DNA of 7,017 nt from Thermoplasmata archaeon. Lineage in GTDB: Archaea > Thermoplasmatota > Thermoplasmata > Thermoplasmatales > Thermoplasmataceae. The notes beneath the pieces were generated by a model, which searched no databases, had not been told where the DNA came from, and worked only from the letters and a program-made list of their open reading frames with translations. The DNA lies in NCBI GenBank assembly GCA_021850835.1, contig JAJZKS010000090.1, positions 1 to 7,017 of the forward strand, written 5' to 3'. This document shows positions 5,743 to 7,017 of the stretch, one piece after another; position 1 is the first letter of the stretch; each line of letters begins with the position of its first letter. Position numbers and translations under genes: made by a program.

Positions 5743-6540
5743 TGGCCTGAATGGCGAGCCCGTTGCTCCCTTGAATTTAAGGGGAAGGCCAACGAAAAGG
5801 AACTCATACACCTTGTCTCTTGACAGTTCCTCAAGAAATATGTTCTCAATGATGTAGATTCCTTTCTTTGCAATCAGATACAGATGCCCTGGCAAAAGGG
5901 AGTTGGTCTCAGGGTCCCTCCTCTCAGGAACATCCCATGCAAGGTTGTCTGCTCCCACTGCAAAGCACTTGTCCTCAAGGTACCGGCTCACTTCCTTTGA
6001 GACACCGGCTGCTTTCTTGTATTTCTCCTCCTCCTTCCAGTATTTGCCGTATCCTGTTCTTACCAGAACAACGTCATTCTTGCCGAATGTTATGCCTTCT
6101 TTCTCCACTGCCTTCTTGAATTCCTCAAGGGTGATCTCGTGCTCTTCAGGCAGCGGATCCTGCACGTATGCTGCAACATCCACAAGCACTCCTTTTCTGA
6201 GCATTATGGGGAGTTCAGAAGCATCCAGCTTGGAGAAACCCCATGGCGTTTCCACCGACGGGTCCACTTTAGTTCCGTCAGGAAGGACTAGATCAGCTGC
6301 CTGGTGGCAGAGAGCATCCATGTGGGTTCCGGACTGGTCAGTCATAACAATGAGCCCGGATGAGCTTGTTCTCGGGCCGTTCTTTTCCGGAAGGTAGTAG
6401 TTCTCGTGATGCCTGTACAGAAAATAGTTCAAACCTGGCTGCACAGGATCGAATGCTGGCATGCCCGGATACCTGACATGCTCAAGATCATACACCTTGG
6501 CTCCTGAGCCAAGAAGTTTCAGAATCTCTTCACTTTTCAT
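5728..6540 (-). CDS. Cyclase-family (kynurenine formamidase-like) metal-dependent hydrolase
   Basis: The 270-residue protein belongs to the cyclase family (PF04199-type: kynurenine formamidase, isatin hydrolase and polyketide-cyclase-like hydrolases), which opens amide, lactam or lactone bonds using Zn or Mn. The key motif HxGTHxDxxxH is present as QSGTHMDALCH (69-79). His73, Asp75 and His79 are kept, while the first His is Gln69. Other family marks are DLEHVRYPGMPAF (18-30), VLVRTGYGKYW (158-168), a GADNLAWD segment (196-203) with the usual acidic end, and the C-terminal GATGSPFRPVAI (258-269). There is no signal peptide, so it is cytoplasmic. A GGTGA ribosome binding site (6544-6548) sits 3 bases before the ATG. 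It follows the cupin gene by 17 bases and is co-transcribed with it. The substrate is unknown; a ring-derived amide or lactone would suit the neighbourhood. Confidence 0.87.
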   Translation of the reverse strand: MKSEEILKLLGSGAKVYDLEHVRYPGMPAFDPVQPGLNYFLYRHHENYYLPEKNGPRTSSSGLIVMTDQSGTHMDALCHQAADLVLPDGTKVDPSVETPWGFSKLDASELPIMLRKGVLVDVAAYVQDPLPEEHEITLEEFKKAVEKEGITFGKNDVVLVRTGYGKYWKEEEKYKKAAGVSKEVSRYLEDKCFAVGADNLAWDVPERRDPETNSLLPGHLYLIAKKGIYIIENIFLEELSRDKVYEFLFVGLPLKFKGATGSPFRPVAIS

Positions 6541-6543
6541 AAG

Positions 6544-6548
6544 TCACC
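6544..6548 (-). promoter_or_regulatory. Ribosome binding site of the cyclase gene
   Basis: GGTGA on the minus strand, complementary to the archaeal 16S rRNA tail (AUCACCUCC), lies 3 bases before the ATG at 6540. The same motif and spacing occur before the cupin gene, which supports both starts and operon translation, in contrast to the leaderless + strand genes. Confidence 0.7.
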
Positions 6549-6557
6549 TTCTTCAAA

Positions 6558-6998
6558 TTACTTCTTCTCTGCTACGTTTGTCAGCTGGGATTTTGACTTG
6601 ATTTCAATTGCCATGTACTCTGAATCAGCTGTGGCAGCCGCAGTGTGTGAAACTCCCCTTGGAATGAGCAGCAACTCTCCCTCGTTTAGCTCATACGTCC
6701 CGTGTTCAGTTTTCCAGGTGGCTTTTCCCTTGACGCAGATGATCACTTCATCAAAATCCATATTCCTGTGCCAGAAAGGCATAACAGTTCTTCTCTTTGA
6801 CAGTTCGATGCTGATCCCGTCTCCCGTGAGCATCTTCATAGGCGGGCCATCAGGCTTTTCCTGGTTAGGGGGGCTCAGTTTGCCATATTTGATGACCTCT
6901 GACTTGTAGTCCAGACTCAGGGACTCAGCCTCTTTTTCTCTGGAAAAAAGGACATTAATGCCTTTAGAGGTCAGTTTTTCCTTAATAATTTCAGACAT
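6558..6998 (-). CDS. Single-domain cupin, dioxygenase-like
   Basis: This 146-residue protein has one cupin barrel. Motif 1 is PFWHRNMDFDEVIICVKG (74-91): His77 and Glu84 fit G(X)5HXH(X)4E(X)6G, but the second His is Asn79. Motif 2 is GELLLIPRGVSH (107-118), an exact G(X)5PXG(X)2H. The remaining ligands His77, Glu84 and His118 would form a two-His, one-carboxylate metal site, as in 3-hydroxyanthranilate dioxygenase. The HRNxDxDE block instead resembles the N-terminal cupin of bacterial homogentisate 1,2-dioxygenase-like proteins, where that domain need not be catalytic. The protein is therefore either a small ring-cleavage oxygenase or isomerase, or a ligand-binding cupin. The start is supported by GGTGA at 7002-7006. 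It leads the visible operon with the cyclase gene. Only 19 bases upstream are in the window, so an earlier operon gene is possible. Confidence 0.85.
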   Translation of the reverse strand: MSEIIKEKLTSKGINVLFSREKEAESLSLDYKSEVIKYGKLSPPNQEKPDGPPMKMLTGDGISIELSKRRTVMPFWHRNMDFDEVIICVKGKATWKTEHGTYELNEGELLLIPRGVSHTAAATADSEYMAIEIKSKSQLTNVAEKK

Positions 6999-7001
6999 AT
7001 G

Positions 7002-7006
7002 TCACC
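7002..7006 (-). promoter_or_regulatory. Ribosome binding site of the cupin gene
   Basis: GGTGA, preceded by A to give AGGTGA, lies 3 bases before the ATG at 6998 on the minus strand. A Shine-Dalgarno motif here implies a leadered mRNA or an internal operon position, with the promoter outside the window. Confidence 0.7.
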
Positions 7007-7017
7007 TAATTCTTGCG

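Noticed and set aside
5903..6397. Open frame of 164 codons on + opposite the cyclase gene
   Set aside because: It is Ser/Pro-rich low-complexity translation of the opposite strand of a conserved gene, without a ribosome binding site or domain.

Overview
The window looks like part of the chromosome of an acidophilic archaeon, most likely from the Thermoplasmata/Thermoplasmatales. The reasons are archaeal TATA boxes placed about 24 bases before start codons (leaderless transcripts), arginine coded mainly by AGA/AGG, T-run terminators, and GGTGA-type ribosome binding sites only on the cupin, cyclase and ubiX genes. Leucine is coded mostly by CTT/CTC/CTG rather than TTA/CTA, which fits less well with Sulfolobales, but that group is not excluded.

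Layout. Bases 1-1094 (+): 3' part of a major facilitator superfamily (MFS) transporter cut by the window edge. 1095-1238: T-rich convergent terminator region. 1239-2702 (-): UbiD-family decarboxylase with a complete canonical active site (copy A). 2703-2935: divergent promoter region with a nested inverted repeat. 2936-4540 (+): a second, longer UbiD homologue (copy B) whose expected catalytic residues are substituted. 4590-5069 (+): small FMN-binding split-barrel (PPOX-like) protein. 5057-5644 (-): UbiX flavin prenyltransferase, overlapping the previous gene tail to tail. 5728-6540 (-): cyclase/kynurenine-formamidase-like metal hydrolase. 6558-6998 (-): single-domain cupin. The last two form an operon that ends in a hairpin plus T-run before ubiX.

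How the genes may work together (inference). UbiX makes prenylated FMN (prFMN), the cofactor that UbiD enzymes use for reversible decarboxylation of aromatic or unsaturated acids. Together with an organic-solute transporter, a small flavoprotein, an amide/lactone hydrolase-like protein and a dioxygenase-like cupin, the locus resembles a small aromatic or heterocyclic acid utilisation island. The substrate cannot be read from the sequence. The most unusual element is UbiD copy B: it keeps the fold and some cofactor/metal positions but has Ser, Gln and Gly where Arg, His and Glu are expected.
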